A stretch of 64,000 nucleotides of DNA from Rhodopseudomonas palustris. GTDB lineage: Bacteria; Pseudomonadota; Alphaproteobacteria; Rhizobiales; Xanthobacteraceae. The stretch lies in contig NZ_QYYD01000002.1 of assembly GCF_003591005.1 (NCBI RefSeq), positions 62,001-126,000 on the forward strand, written 5' to 3'. The translations under genes and the position numbers were made by a program. Position 1 is the stretch's first letter. Each line of letters begins with the position of its first letter. Below the pieces are notes generated by a model. That model ran no database searches and was not told where the DNA came from. It saw only the letters and a program-made list of their open reading frames with translations. Of this stretch, positions 36,355 through 45,395 are shown piece after piece.

Positions 36355-37232
36355 GTGCCGGTCCTGCGCTGCGCCGGCACGAGGTCGTTCGGATCGGCAA
36401 TCAGCAACTTGGCGCCGCCGGCGCTGAGCGGCAGTCCAGCCTCGCGCGCCTCGGCGACGCGGTCGATCCGCAGCAGCGCCAGCCCGCGACCGTTCGCTGA
36501 CGAGCCCATGGTGCCGACGATCTTGTCGCCGGCCGTGATGTCGCTGCCGGGCGGCGGGGCGGCGCCATCGGAGGTCACGCGGACGATGCGGGTTCGCGCT
36601 GTGCCGCGATGGTGCATCCGCGACACGACTTCCTGGCCGATGTAGCAACCCTTGGTGAAATCGACGCCGTGCAACCGGTCCATATTGGCTTCGTGCGGGA
36701 ATGCATCAGCGTAGCCGAAATCGACACCGCCGGACGGGACGCCGCAAGCGATGCGATGCGCATCGTAGTCGGCCGTGGCGGCCATCTCGGCGCCGAGCGC
36801 TTCCGCCGTCGCGCCCGCCAGCAATTCCGGCACGATGATGCGCCAGCCGAGCCCCTCGGCCCGCGGATCGGCAAAGCCCATCTCCGGCGGCTGCGCCGGG
36901 ACGCCGTCCCACAGCGCCAGCACGCCGAGCCGGTCGGAGAGGTTTTCGATCAGCGCCTTGGCGCGCAGCTTGTAGAATTTCAGCTTGGTGGCGAGCGGCT
37001 CGGCCAGCGTCTTCGGACAGTCGAGCAGGAAGCCGCCGTCATCTTCTGCCGTCATTTCGGTGATGAAGAAATCGGCGACGATCTTGCCCTGCGGCGTCAG
37101 CAGCGCGCCGAATCGGCCCTGCCCAGGCACGAGCTTGGTAAGGTCGGTTGTGACCAGGCCGTTGAGCAGGTGCCGTGCGTCGGGGCCGCTGATCTTGATC
37201 ACGCCGCGATCGGGGAGAAATGTCGCCTTCAT
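36351..37232 (-). CDS. ygfZ: YgfZ/GcvT-like folate-binding protein
   Basis: A 293-aa tetrahydrofolate-dependent protein that assists Fe-S cluster enzymes such as MiaB in E. coli. From ATG 37232 (MKATFLPDRGVIKISGPDAR) it has the GcvT-like core with HLLNGLVTTDL and TPQGKIVADFFITEM, and the diagnostic K-G-C-Y-x-G-Q-E motif in FTKGCYIGQEVVSRMHHRG. Translation is coupled to tag. It diverges from the dihydroorotase gene with about 160 bases between starts. Confidence 0.93.
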   Translation of the reverse strand: MKATFLPDRGVIKISGPDARHLLNGLVTTDLTKLVPGQGRFGALLTPQGKIVADFFITEMTAEDDGGFLLDCPKTLAEPLATKLKFYKLRAKALIENLSDRLGVLALWDGVPAQPPEMGFADPRAEGLGWRIIVPELLAGATAEALGAEMAATADYDAHRIACGVPSGGVDFGYADAFPHEANMDRLHGVDFTKGCYIGQEVVSRMHHRGTARTRIVRVTSDGAAPPPGSDITAGDKIVGTMGSSANGRGLALLRIDRVAEAREAGLPLSAGGAKLLIADPNDLVPAQRRTGT

Positions 37233-37394
37233 CGAAATTCCGGTCGGATTTGCCTGAAATGACGGCCAGGATCGCGCTTTGCGGAAGGCGCCCGGGCCGG
37301 CTATGACTGCCCAAGGTAAGCGGCCAGGCCGGGCGCAACAAGGCTTATGCAACAAGCCGTGCACAAGGCGTCGCCGACAAGCTTTCGAGGACCC

Positions 37395-38735
37395 ATGACC
37401 GGCACGTTCGACACCATTCTCAAGAGCGGCACCATCGTTAATCAGGACGGCGCAAGCGTCGGCGACATCGGCATCAAGGACGGCCGGATCGCGGCGCTTG
37501 GTTCGTTCGACCCATCGCAGGCCGGCGAGACGATCGACTGCCGCGGCCTGCACGTGCTGCCGGGGGTGATCGACACCCAGGTGCATTTCCGCGAGCCGGG
37601 CCTGACCCACAAAGAAGACCTCGAGACCGGCTCGCGCAGCGCCGTGATGGGCGGCGTCACCGCGGTGTTCGAAATGCCGAACACCAATCCGCTGACAGTG
37701 ACCGAAGAGACCTTCACCGACAAAGTCGCGCGCGCAGAGCATCGCATGCATTGCGACTTCGCGTTTTTCATCGGCGGCACCCGCGACAATGTCGAGGAAT
37801 TGCCGAAGCTCGAGCGGGCCCGCGGCTGCGCCGGCGTCAAGGTGTTCATCGGCTCGTCGACCGGCAGCCTGCTGGTCGAAGACGATCCGAGCCTGAAGCG
37901 CATTCTGTCGGTGATTCAGCGCCGCGCCGCCTTCCACGCCGAGGATGAGTATCGTCTCAACGACCGCAAGGGTGAGCGCATCGAGGGCGATCCGCGCTCG
38001 CATCCGGTGTGGCGCGACGACGTCGCGGCGCTGCAGGCGACGCAGCGGCTGGTGGCGCTCGCGCGCGAGACCGGCAAACGCATCCACGTGCTGCACATCT
38101 CCACCCGTCAGGAGATGGAGTTTCTGCGCGACCACAAGGACGTCGCCTCGGTCGAAGTGACGCCGCATCACCTGACGCTGGTCGGGCCGGAATGCTACGA
38201 GCGGCTCGGCACCAAGGCGCAGATGAATCCGCCGGTGCGCGACGCCTGGCATCAGGAAGGCTTGTGGTACGGCCTGGCGCAGGGCGTGGTCGATGTGCTC
38301 GGCTCCGATCACGCGCCGCACACGCTCGAAGAGAAAGCCAAGACCTATCCGGCGTCGCCCTCGGGCATGACCGGCGTACAGACGTTGGTGCCGACCATGC
38401 TGGATCACGTCAACGCCGGCCGGCTGTCGCTGGCGCGCTTCGTCGATCTTACCAGCGCCGGCCCGGCGCGGCTGTTCAATATCGCCTGCAAGGGCCGCAT
38501 CGCCGCCGGCTACGACGCCGACTTCACGGTGGTCGATCTCAAGCGCAGTGAAATCATCACCGACGACTGGGTCGCGTCGCGCGCCGGCTGGACGCCGTAT
38601 CACGGCATGCAGGTGACAGGCTGGCCGGTCGGCACCTTCGTGCGCGGCGCCAAGGTGATGTGGCAGGGCGAACTGACCGCGCCCTCGACCGGCGAGCCGG
38701 TGCGCTTCCTGGAGACGCTTAAGTTCCAAGGCTGA
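37395..38735 (+). CDS. pyrC: dihydroorotase / amidohydrolase (PyrC, long type)
   Basis: Zinc amidohydrolase of 446 residues converting carbamoyl-aspartate to dihydroorotate in pyrimidine synthesis. ATG 37395 has CGAGG just upstream. The metal site is PGVIDTQVHFREPGLTHKED (HxH). Further marks are EMPNTNP, GVKVFIG with the bridging lysine, VLHISTRQEMEFL (His), EVTPHHLTL (His) and VLGSDHAPHTLEEK (Asp). These fit type I dihydroorotase (COG0044). Allantoinase or hydantoinase are less likely given the GSDHAPH loop and absence of catabolic neighbours. Confidence 0.88.
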   Translation: MTGTFDTILKSGTIVNQDGASVGDIGIKDGRIAALGSFDPSQAGETIDCRGLHVLPGVIDTQVHFREPGLTHKEDLETGSRSAVMGGVTAVFEMPNTNPLTVTEETFTDKVARAEHRMHCDFAFFIGGTRDNVEELPKLERARGCAGVKVFIGSSTGSLLVEDDPSLKRILSVIQRRAAFHAEDEYRLNDRKGERIEGDPRSHPVWRDDVAALQATQRLVALARETGKRIHVLHISTRQEMEFLRDHKDVASVEVTPHHLTLVGPECYERLGTKAQMNPPVRDAWHQEGLWYGLAQGVVDVLGSDHAPHTLEEKAKTYPASPSGMTGVQTLVPTMLDHVNAGRLSLARFVDLTSAGPARLFNIACKGRIAAGYDADFTVVDLKRSEIITDDWVASRAGWTPYHGMQVTGWPVGTFVRGAKVMWQGELTAPSTGEPVRFLETLKFQG

Positions 38736-39000
38736 GACCTACCCGAACGGCGTGGCCTCCGCAGCACAGCGGACACAATACCGCATCGGATTTTGCCTGC
38801 GACGTGGAACCGCAGTCCGGGATTCTGCGTATCCCCGCCGCGACCATCTTCAACGATGATCGCAGCACGATTCGGGACGCGCACCCCGAAGCGGGTTGGG
38901 AGCGTTGGTTAACAGCAAATCAACGAATGAGGCGCAGCCTTCCGAAGTCGCAACGATCGCCGGGTCGTCGAGTGACCGATACGCTTGAGGGAGATTCCAG

Positions 39001-39156
39001 ATGGAAGCTCAAAAGACCGCGGTCGATGCCATTGTCGCCTTGACCGGATGTGATCGCACCGCCGTCACCGAATCAATTCGCCGGTTCTATCTGGCCGGTG
39101 TGAAGGATCCGAAACGGCTGACCTTCAAGGGCCTGCAGGCGTTCGCGCGCAACTAA
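39001..39156 (+). CDS. small hypothetical protein (51 aa)
   Basis: ATG 39001 is preceded by GAGGGAG eight bases upstream. The product starts MEAQKTAVDAIVALTGCDRT and ends with a basic FKGLQAFARN; it looks like a compact helical domain with helices around residues 4-15, 18-30 and 38-50. No family recognised. The preceding gap 38736-39000 shows nothing else. Conservation was not tested. Confidence 0.55.
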   Translation: MEAQKTAVDAIVALTGCDRTAVTESIRRFYLAGVKDPKRLTFKGLQAFARN

Positions 39157-39214
39157 GCGCTCTCCGCCGCGGGACCAAGTCGCCAGTGTGAAAACGGATG
39201 TCTGCCGACGCCGG

Positions 39215-39478
39215 CTACTGTTTGGCGAGCGCCACCGAAAACTCGCCGTTGCGTACACGTCCAGGCAGGCCTTCGACGAATTTGGCCACGGCGTCCTCGC
39301 CATAGGTGCCGACCAGTTCCGCAAAAGCGGTGAACAGGCTCGCCTGCGCCAGGCAGTCGCCGTCGACGCCGTCGTGAAGAGCCTCGGCCCAGGCTTCGCT
39401 CAGATAGCCCAGCGCCGTCTGCTTCTGCTCGCGGTCTGCCTGCAGGTCGTGATCGTGCGGATAAGTCGTGACGCTCAT
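39215..39478 (-). CDS. conserved small hypothetical protein (87 aa)
   Basis: From ATG 39478 (MSVTTYPHDHDLQADREQKQ) a soluble helical protein with ALGYLSEAWAEALHDGVDGD, LAQASLFTAFAELVGTYGED and a C-terminal FVEGLPGRVRNGEFSVALAK. No known motif. It converges with the 51-aa gene. Confidence 0.6.
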   Translation of the reverse strand: MSVTTYPHDHDLQADREQKQTALGYLSEAWAEALHDGVDGDCLAQASLFTAFAELVGTYGEDAVAKFVEGLPGRVRNGEFSVALAKQ

Positions 39479-39616
39479 GAATCTCAACAAGGTAGGGCGC
39501 GACCCACTGCGGATCGGCGATCCCGAAATGCTATCACGCGCGTCGCCACGGGCTAAGGCAGTTCTTTAAGAAAGGTTAACGGCCTCGCAGAAACGCCGGG
39601 TGTCTCACCGGGTGTC

Positions 39617-39994
39617 TCAATTGGCGTAACGGGCCGTCAGGTCCCGCGAAATCTTGGAGCCCTCTTCCAGATAGCGTCGGATCGCCACCTTCGCGGCGGG
39701 CGTGCAGGTTCGATACGTCTGCTGGAACCCATTGTAACCGCGGTTGAATCCGGCGATCAGCCGGGTCCGGCGCTCGCCGGCGGGTGTTTCGGCATCGATC
39801 AGGGCCTGCATCTCGTTGCGCCATTTGGCGCCTTCGTTGCTGCCGCAGATTCCACGGAGATAATGCAGGGTCCCGAGGATTTCCGCGAAGCGTTGCAGAT
39901 CGGCATCGAACGGCGCGGCGCCGTCCTGGGCACGTGCCGGGGCGAGGCCGCAGGTCGCGGCCACCAGAGCAATGGCGAGCAGGCGCTTGAGCAT
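39617..39994 (-). CDS. exported protein, TIGR02301-like (125 aa)
   Basis: A signal peptide (LKRLLAIALVAATCGLAPARAQ) leads to a helical domain with FAEILGTLHYLRGICGSNEG, KWRNEMQALIDAETPAGERR, LIAGFNRGYNGFQQTYRTCT and a basic end. Two cysteines (RGIC, RTCT) may form a disulfide. The pattern fits the alphaproteobacterial TIGR02301 family of unknown function. It lies upstream of the 87-aa gene and follows the Nudix gene, all on the minus strand. Confidence 0.75.
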   Translation of the reverse strand: MLKRLLAIALVAATCGLAPARAQDGAAPFDADLQRFAEILGTLHYLRGICGSNEGAKWRNEMQALIDAETPAGERRTRLIAGFNRGYNGFQQTYRTCTPAAKVAIRRYLEEGSKISRDLTARYAN

Positions 39995-40053
39995 GAGGGG
40001 ATCCCGTTGCGGCCTGATAGGCCGTTTCCGCCGCAGCGGCAAGCGAGCGGGAC

Positions 40054-40476
40054 TCAGGCCTTGATCGCTGCCCACGCGGCCGCGACGATGGCCGGCAGGC
40101 CTTCGGTGACTTTGAATGTGCCGACGGCCTCCGGCGCGACCCAGACGGCGTCGTCGAGCTCGTCGTTGACCACCGGTTCGCCCGCAATCCAGCGCGCGGC
40201 GAACGACAGGATGACGTAGTGGCCGGCATTGGCCGGCCCCGGCACCACCTCGCGCCAGCCGGCGAGGCCGGCGATTTCGACCGTGAGCGCCGTCTCTTCG
40301 GCAATCTCGCGGAGCAGCGCGGCCTCGAGCGGCTCGCCATATTCGACTCGGCCGCCTGGCAGTGAGTAGAAGCCGCTTGCCGGTGATCGCGCGCGGCGCA
40401 CCAGCAGCACGCGGTCCTCTCGAAAGATCGAGGCGCTGACGGCGAGTTGCGGATGACGCGGCGGGGCGGACGTCAC
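40054..40476 (-). CDS. Nudix hydrolase (140 aa)
   Basis: A single Nudix domain with the box GRVEYGEPLEAALLREIAEE followed by TAL. It matches GX5EX7REUXEEXGU except for Ala in place of the last Gly, and keeps all the metal-binding glutamates. It should hydrolyse a nucleoside diphosphate linked to another moiety in the cytosol; which one cannot be told. It is separated by 59 bases from the TIGR02301-like gene downstream. Confidence 0.88.
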   Translation of the reverse strand: MTSAPPRHPQLAVSASIFREDRVLLVRRARSPASGFYSLPGGRVEYGEPLEAALLREIAEETALTVEIAGLAGWREVVPGPANAGHYVILSFAARWIAGEPVVNDELDDAVWVAPEAVGTFKVTEGLPAIVAAAWAAIKA

Positions 40477-40482
40477 GGGAGT

Positions 40483-40998
40483 TCAGTGCGACATGATGAA
40501 GTCGACGTCGGCGGCACTGCCCTGGCCGTTGATGATGCCGCCAGCGCGGCTGATCAGCGGTTTGATCCAGCCGACCGCTTGTTCGGCCAGCTTGGTTCGC
40601 GTCGTATCCTGCGTGGCGCCGCGCATCGCTTCGCCGATTGCCGAAAGGATCGCGGTCATGTTGTTGGTCACTTCGTCGAAGTCCTGGCGGATGCCGGGGT
40701 CGGCATGTTCGTAGGCATCGATTGCGAGATCGCGCGCCCTGAACTTCGAAAGCCTGAAGTGTTCCGCATAGGACAGCGGCTGCCAACCGAGGAAATCCTC
40801 CGAGCACTCTGGCATGTCCGGAATCATCTCGAGCAGCATGATGGCTTCGTTGAAGTGATTGAGATAGTCGGTGGCGAGGCCGGTCTTCGGATTGATATTG
40901 GCAGCCGACAGCTGCGCCGCGCGAGCTGCGGCATCTGCGCCGACTGAGGAACTGGGGCGCGGCGAGGGACTGGTTTGCATCGATGCCATCGATGGCAT
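40483..40998 (-). CDS. conserved hypothetical protein (171 aa)
   Basis: Start placed at ATG 40998 (MPSMASMQTSPSPRPSSSVG); ATG 40989 is also possible, and the longer frame would overlap the SRAP gene. A low-complexity N terminus precedes a helical domain with LNHFNEAIMLLEMIPDMPEC, PLSYAEHFRLSKFRARDLAI and AGGIINGQGSAADVDFIMSH. Family not recognised. It ends six bases from the Nudix gene on the same strand and diverges from the SRAP gene, with 55 bases between starts. Confidence 0.65.
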   Translation of the reverse strand: MPSMASMQTSPSPRPSSSVGADAAARAAQLSAANINPKTGLATDYLNHFNEAIMLLEMIPDMPECSEDFLGWQPLSYAEHFRLSKFRARDLAIDAYEHADPGIRQDFDEVTNNMTAILSAIGEAMRGATQDTTRTKLAEQAVGWIKPLISRAGGIINGQGSAADVDFIMSH

Positions 40999-41053
40999 TG
41001 TTCGGATACCGGAGTTAATAGGCTCTGAAGAGGTCCCCTGGGAAAAATGCGCA

Positions 41054-41821
41054 ATGTGCGGACGCTTTGTCATTACTTCGGCTCCTGCCGCCATCCGCGC
41101 GGCGTTCGCCTATGAGGATCAGCCTAATTTCCCCGCGCGCTACAACATCGCGCCGACCCAGCCGGTTCCCGTGGTGCTCGTCGACGGCGACGTGCGCCGG
41201 TTTCGGCTGATGCGTTGGGGCTTTCTGCCGTCCTGGGTGAAGGATCCGAAGGCTTTCGCATTGGTGATCAATGCCCGCGGCGAGACCGTGCTGGAGAAGC
41301 CGGCGTTTCGTAACGCGATCCGGCGACGGCGCTGTCTGGTGCCGAGCGACGGCTACTACGAGTGGAAGGCGGTCGGTTCGCGCAAGCAGCCGTATTTCAT
41401 TCGTCCGCGGGACGACAGCCCGATCGGCTTCGCCGGCGTGTGGGAAACCTGGGTTGGGCCGAACGGCGAGGAACTCGACACGCTGGCGATCGTCACCACC
41501 GCGGCGGCCGGCGCGATGACCGAACTGCACGATCGCGTGCCGGTCACCATCGCACCGCAGGACTATGCGCGCTGGCTGGACAACGACGAGACCAATGTCG
41601 ACGGCGCCGTCTCCTTGCTGCGCCCGCCACCGGAGGGGCAATTCGTCTGGTACCCGGTTTCGAGCGCCGTCAATCGCGTCGCCAACGACAACGCGCAACT
41701 GATCCTGCCGATCTCGGAGGAAGAGGCCGCCGCCACCCCGGCGCCCAAAGCCGCGCCCGCAAAACGTCCGGCGCGGACGAAGGCAGCGGCAGAGGATAGC
41801 GGGCAGGGCTCGTTGTTTTGA
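41054..41821 (+). CDS. SRAP domain protein (HMCES/YedK family), abasic-site DNA crosslinking
   Basis: A 255-aa protein starting MCGRFVITS, where Cys2 becomes the N-terminal catalytic residue after Met removal and links to abasic sites in single-stranded DNA. The family active site is complete: ARYNIAPTQPVPVV (Asn), RCLVPSDGYYEWK (Glu) and MTELHDRVPVTI (His). The SRAP fold ends near residue 220 (VWYPVSSAVNRVANDN). An Ala/Pro/Lys linker then leads to the last residues GQGSLF, which resemble a beta-clamp-binding peptide (QxxLF type). The role is shielding abasic lesions at replication forks. Confidence 0.92.
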   Translation: MCGRFVITSAPAAIRAAFAYEDQPNFPARYNIAPTQPVPVVLVDGDVRRFRLMRWGFLPSWVKDPKAFALVINARGETVLEKPAFRNAIRRRRCLVPSDGYYEWKAVGSRKQPYFIRPRDDSPIGFAGVWETWVGPNGEELDTLAIVTTAAAGAMTELHDRVPVTIAPQDYARWLDNDETNVDGAVSLLRPPPEGQFVWYPVSSAVNRVANDNAQLILPISEEEAAATPAPKAAPAKRPARTKAAAEDSGQGSLF

Positions 41822-41854
41822 ACGACAGACCTTGCATTTGATAGGGCCACCGCC

Positions 41855-41972
41855 GTCATCCTGAGGTGCCCGCTGTGCCGCGCTGTGCGCGGCGCTGCGG
41901 GCCTCGAAGGATGAGCCGCGAGCACCTTGGCCGCATCCTTCGAGGCGCGCTGCGCGCGCACCTCAGGATGAC
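41855..41972. repeat. dispersed repeat with GTCATCCTGAGGTGC ends
   Basis: GTCATCCTGAGGTGC at the left and GCACCTCAGGATGAC at the right are exact inverses. The inside has GCCTCGAAGGATG / CATCCTTCGAGGC. It is related to the 6487 and 25765 elements through CTCAGGATGA and CCTTCGAG. It lies between the convergent SRAP and FAD-oxidase genes. Confidence 0.8.
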
Positions 41973-42022
41973 GACTCCGCACTTGAGGAAGCGTCGTCGT
42001 TTCGACTAATCGATCAAGCGCG

Positions 42023-43450
42023 CTACACCACCTTGCCCGGGTTCATGATGCCGTGCGGATCGAGCAGGGCCTTGATCGAACGCATCAGCTCCATCGCGGT
42101 CGGATCTTTTACGCCGGGGAGTTCGTCGCGCTTCAGCACGCCGATGCCGTGCTCGGCCGAGATCGAGCCGCCGTGGCGCAGCACGATGGCGAACACGACG
42201 TTGTTGACCTCGTGCCAGCGCGCCAGAAACTGCGCCTTGTCGGCGCCGATCGGCTGGCTGACATTGTAGTGGATATTGCCGTCGCCGAGATGGCCGAAAG
42301 GCACCGGCCGGATGCCGGGGATCAGGTCGGTCACCGCGGCGTTCGCCTCGGCGATGAACGCCGGCACCGCGGCAACCGGCACCGAGACGTCGTGTTTGAT
42401 CGAGCCGCCTTCCGGCTTCTGCGCCGGCGAGATTTCCTCGCGCAGCTTCCAGAACGCTTCCTGCTGCTGCAGCGATGCCGCGATCGCAGCGTCGTCGACG
42501 ATCCCTTCCTCGAGCCCGCGTTCCAGGATCGCTTCCAGTACGCCGCGCGCATCGTCACGCATCGAGGACAGCTCGATCAGCACGTACCACGGATAGCGCG
42601 CCTGCAACGGATCGCGGTTGTGGGCGTGGCGCACAGAATAATCGAGAGCGATTTCGGCGATCAGTTCGAAGCTGGTCAGGCTGCCGGCGGCTTCAGTGCG
42701 GGCGATGCCGAGAAGCTGCAGGGCTGCTTCGGGAGATTGCAGCCCGACAAAGGCGGTCTCGACCGCGCGCGGTTTGGGGAACAGCTTCAGCGTCGCCGCT
42801 GTGATGATGCCGAGCGTGCCCTCGGCGCCGATGAACAGGTCGCGCAGATCGTAGCCGGTGTTGTCCTTCTTCAGTTTCGACAGCAGATTCAGCACGCGAC
42901 CGTCGGCGAGCACAACCTCGACCCCGAGCGCCATGTCGCGCGCCAGCCCGTAGGCGAGCGCTGCGGTGCCGCCCGCATTGGTCGAGAGGTTGCCGCCGAT
43001 CGTGCAACTGCCCTGCGCGCCGAGCGACAGCGGGAACAGCCGGTCGACGCTCGCGGCGCGCTCCTGTGCGGTCTGCAGAATGACGCCGGCCTCGACCGTC
43101 ATGGTGTTCGACGCGACGTCGATCTCGCGGATCGCGTCCATCCGCTTCAGCGAGATCACCACTTCGCCATTGTGTGGCGTCTGGCCGCCGACCAGCCCGG
43201 TGTTGCCGCCCTGCGGCACCAGCGCAACCCGTGCCTCGTGCGCCAGCTTGCAGATCGCGGCGATCTCCGCGGTCGAGCCGGGACGCAGCACCAGCGGCGA
43301 ATGGCCGTGATACAGATTGCGCTCTTCGGTGACGTAGGCTTCGAGTTCGGCCGGGTCGGTCAGCGCGTGTTTTGCGCCGACGATCGCCGTGAAGCGCGCG
43401 ATCAGTTCGGGTGACAACAGCGCGGGGGAGATCGGGGCGGCGATATTCAT
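42023..43450 (-). CDS. FAD-linked oxidase (D-2-hydroxyacid dehydrogenase / GlcD type)
   Basis: A 475-aa flavoprotein of the VAO/PCMH family. The FAD-binding half has VLRPGSTAEIAAICKLAHEA, VPQGGNTGLVGGQTPHNGEV and GNLSTNAGGTAALAYGLARD. The C-terminal half has VPFGHLGDGNIHYNVSQP, SAEHGIGVLKRDEL and LLDPHGIMNPGKVV. This is the architecture of D-2-hydroxyglutarate and D-lactate dehydrogenases; the exact substrate cannot be read from sequence. It lies 29 bases after the Sua5 gene on the same strand. Confidence 0.85.
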   Translation of the reverse strand: MNIAAPISPALLSPELIARFTAIVGAKHALTDPAELEAYVTEERNLYHGHSPLVLRPGSTAEIAAICKLAHEARVALVPQGGNTGLVGGQTPHNGEVVISLKRMDAIREIDVASNTMTVEAGVILQTAQERAASVDRLFPLSLGAQGSCTIGGNLSTNAGGTAALAYGLARDMALGVEVVLADGRVLNLLSKLKKDNTGYDLRDLFIGAEGTLGIITAATLKLFPKPRAVETAFVGLQSPEAALQLLGIARTEAAGSLTSFELIAEIALDYSVRHAHNRDPLQARYPWYVLIELSSMRDDARGVLEAILERGLEEGIVDDAAIAASLQQQEAFWKLREEISPAQKPEGGSIKHDVSVPVAAVPAFIAEANAAVTDLIPGIRPVPFGHLGDGNIHYNVSQPIGADKAQFLARWHEVNNVVFAIVLRHGGSISAEHGIGVLKRDELPGVKDPTAMELMRSIKALLDPHGIMNPGKVV

Positions 43451-43479
43451 GGGGCGTCCTGTCAGCTCGTCGTCCGAGT

Positions 43480-44469
43480 TCAGCCGCGCGGCGCCGCGGC
43501 GCGGCGCAGGCGGTCGTTGATGGCTTCGCCGAGCCCGTCGCTCGGGATCGGCACCACGGCGATCGCGGCCGCACCGCAGCCGTCGAGCGCGCGCAGGAAA
43601 CCGAACAGATGCGTCGCCGCCTCGGCGAGATCGCCGCCCGGCGACAGATTGCGGACAGCCACGGCGCTCTCGGCACCCGGCGGCAGGTCCGCTCCGAATG
43701 CCAGAAGCGCCTCGCCCGGCTGCACCGCGGTGGCGGCGAGCCGCACCATGGCCCGCGGTGCATAATGCGACGCCAGCATGCCCGGCGCCAGCGGGGCGGC
43801 GGCATGGCCGGCAGGGGCTCTCGGTGTGGTCAGCGGCCGGCCGAGCACCTGCTCGATCGCCTGCCGTGGAACCCCGCCGGGGCGCAGCAGCGCCGGTGCG
43901 CCGAGGCAGCCGACGATGGTCGATTCGACCCCGACCGTAACGGGACCGCCGTCGACGATCAGATCGATCCGGCCGTCGAGATCCGCGCGGACGTGAGCCG
44001 CGATCGTCGGAGACACGTGCCCGGAGCGATTGGCCGAGGGCGCCACCACGGCGCCGCCGAACGCCCGCAGGATCGCCAGCGCCACCGGATGCGCCGGCAC
44101 CCGAATCGCCACCGTCTCGAGCCCGGCAGTGGCAAGGTCCGCCACCGGGCAGCCGGCTGCCTTAGGCAGCACCAGTGTCAGAGGGCCCGGCCAGAATGCC
44201 GCCGCCAGCCGTTCGGCGGTCGCGTCGAAGCGTGCGATCCGGCGCGCGGCAGCCAGATCGGCGATGTGCGCGATCAACGGATTGAAGGATGGACGGGCCT
44301 TGGCGGCGTAGAGCCGGGCGATCGCGGCTGCATTGGCCGCATCGGCGCCGAGGCCGTACACCGTTTCGGTCGGAAATCCGATCAAACCGCCCTGGCGCAG
44401 GCAGTCGGCGGCCCGTTCGGCCGCCTCGGCGCCTGCCGGGAGGGTCTGGGTTGTCAAATCGAGGGTCAT
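43480..44469 (-). CDS. L-threonylcarbamoyladenylate synthase (Sua5 type)
   Basis: Makes threonylcarbamoyl-AMP for the t6A37 modification of ANN-decoding tRNAs. The YrdC domain (residues 10-200) has LRQGGLIGFPTETVYGLGAD, YAAKARPSFNPLIAH (the KxRxxxPL nucleotide-binding motif), WPGPLTLVLPK, AIRVPAHPVA and APSANRSGHVSPT. After the linker, a C-terminal Sua5 domain contains LAPGMLASHYAPRAMVRL. The 329-aa length fits Sua5 rather than the shorter TsaC. ATG 44469 is chosen; an upstream extension would run into the tRNA gene. Confidence 0.93.
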   Translation of the reverse strand: MTLDLTTQTLPAGAEAAERAADCLRQGGLIGFPTETVYGLGADAANAAAIARLYAAKARPSFNPLIAHIADLAAARRIARFDATAERLAAAFWPGPLTLVLPKAAGCPVADLATAGLETVAIRVPAHPVALAILRAFGGAVVAPSANRSGHVSPTIAAHVRADLDGRIDLIVDGGPVTVGVESTIVGCLGAPALLRPGGVPRQAIEQVLGRPLTTPRAPAGHAAAPLAPGMLASHYAPRAMVRLAATAVQPGEALLAFGADLPPGAESAVAVRNLSPGGDLAEAATHLFGFLRALDGCGAAAIAVVPIPSDGLGEAINDRLRRAAAPRG

Positions 44470-44538
44470 CCTTCGTTCATAACCCAATTCGCGCGCTTGC
44501 GGAGTGCGAAGGTCGACGCTATAAGCCGGCCACCTTGT

Positions 44539-44615
44539 CGGAGTGTGGCTCAGCCCGGTAGAGCACTGCGTTCGGGACGCAGGGGTCGCAGGTTCGAATC
44601 CTGCCACTCCGACCA
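44539..44615 (+). tRNA. tRNA-Pro (anticodon CGG)
   Basis: A 77-base cloverleaf with CCA encoded. The acceptor CGGAGTG (44539-44545) pairs with CACTCCG (44605-44611), followed by A and CCA. The anticodon arm CTGCG-TTCGGGA-CGCAG gives anticodon CGG, reading CCG. The T arm contains GGTTCGAATCC. It marks the border between housekeeping genes and the accessory glycan region. Confidence 0.95.
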
Positions 44616-45395
44616 AGATTTCATTACGCTTTTTCTTTTGATCGGCGGTCCTTCCCGGTTGACCGCGGTCCCCCCGTCCAGCCGTCCATTCCGTCGATGA
44701 CCACCGCCATATGCGGTGCTATGGTGCGGCGCAAGCAAGCGGCTCGCGGCCGCCGGTTGTACGACGGGGACTGAACTGCCACGGGATGTTGCTCCCGAAT
44801 TCTCTGACCCCAGGGCGTTTCACATCCTTGCTCGGCGCATGGTCTGCATTTTGCATGCCGAGTCGGGGAATGGAAATTGGGCATGACGTGTGAGTACGGG
44901 CGCGGACAGCCAGCTGGAAACGCAAACGTCGGGGGCCGGATTATCCATCACGCTCAAGTGTGGGCGGACGATGCAGTGCCACTCGCAGTCGTCCCCCAGC
45001 GTGCCGCGCCGCAGAGGCTCGCCGCTGGCGAAATGCGGCCCGGTCGCCTCCTCGGCGCGCTCGCGAGAGCATCCACATGCTAACAGGTACGACAAACTCG
45101 GCATCTTTGTCATCGCGTCGCGCAGCGTGCCGGCGCGGCGCCACGCCTTCGCGATGCAGATGCTTGCCATCGCCACGCGTCACAATCATGTCACTTCAGT
45201 CGTCGATATCGGCTCGATCTACCTGCGGGCGCGAAGCGACCGGGATCAACCGGTGGCACAGAGCCGCCGCAATTCGCGGCGAATGGCGGCCTTGTGCGCA
45301 AAGTCAAAGCCGGCTCGAACGACGCGTCGTGATGAGAGTGCCTCACGATCTGGCCTGTGAGACATCAATGCAGTTCGACAAACAAGAGCGTGAAG
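44616..45395. other. gap between tRNA-Pro and the glycan region; no convincing gene
   Basis: Open frames exist on both strands (for example 44820-45176 minus and 44890-45360 plus), but they are Arg/Ser/Ala-rich or lack an SD and match nothing I recognise. No hairpin repeat of the dispersed families and no transposase remnant is visible. Promoters of the large glycosyltransferase must lie here. Confidence 0.5.

Noticed and set aside
36351-38729. Very long minus-strand open frame covering ygfZ and all of the dihydroorotase gene
   Set aside because: Only 36351-37232 carries YgfZ motifs. The rest is antisense to a clear dihydroorotase and is a by-product of high GC.
44591-44615. tRNA-Pro 3' end as an attachment site
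   Set aside because: No second copy of the GGTTCGAATCC...CCA end and no integrase were seen in the accessory region or up to the window end.
44820-45360. Open frames on both strands between tRNA-Pro and the large glycosyltransferase
   Set aside because: No SD, odd composition and no recognisable domain; overlapping frames on both strands indicate GC-driven openness.
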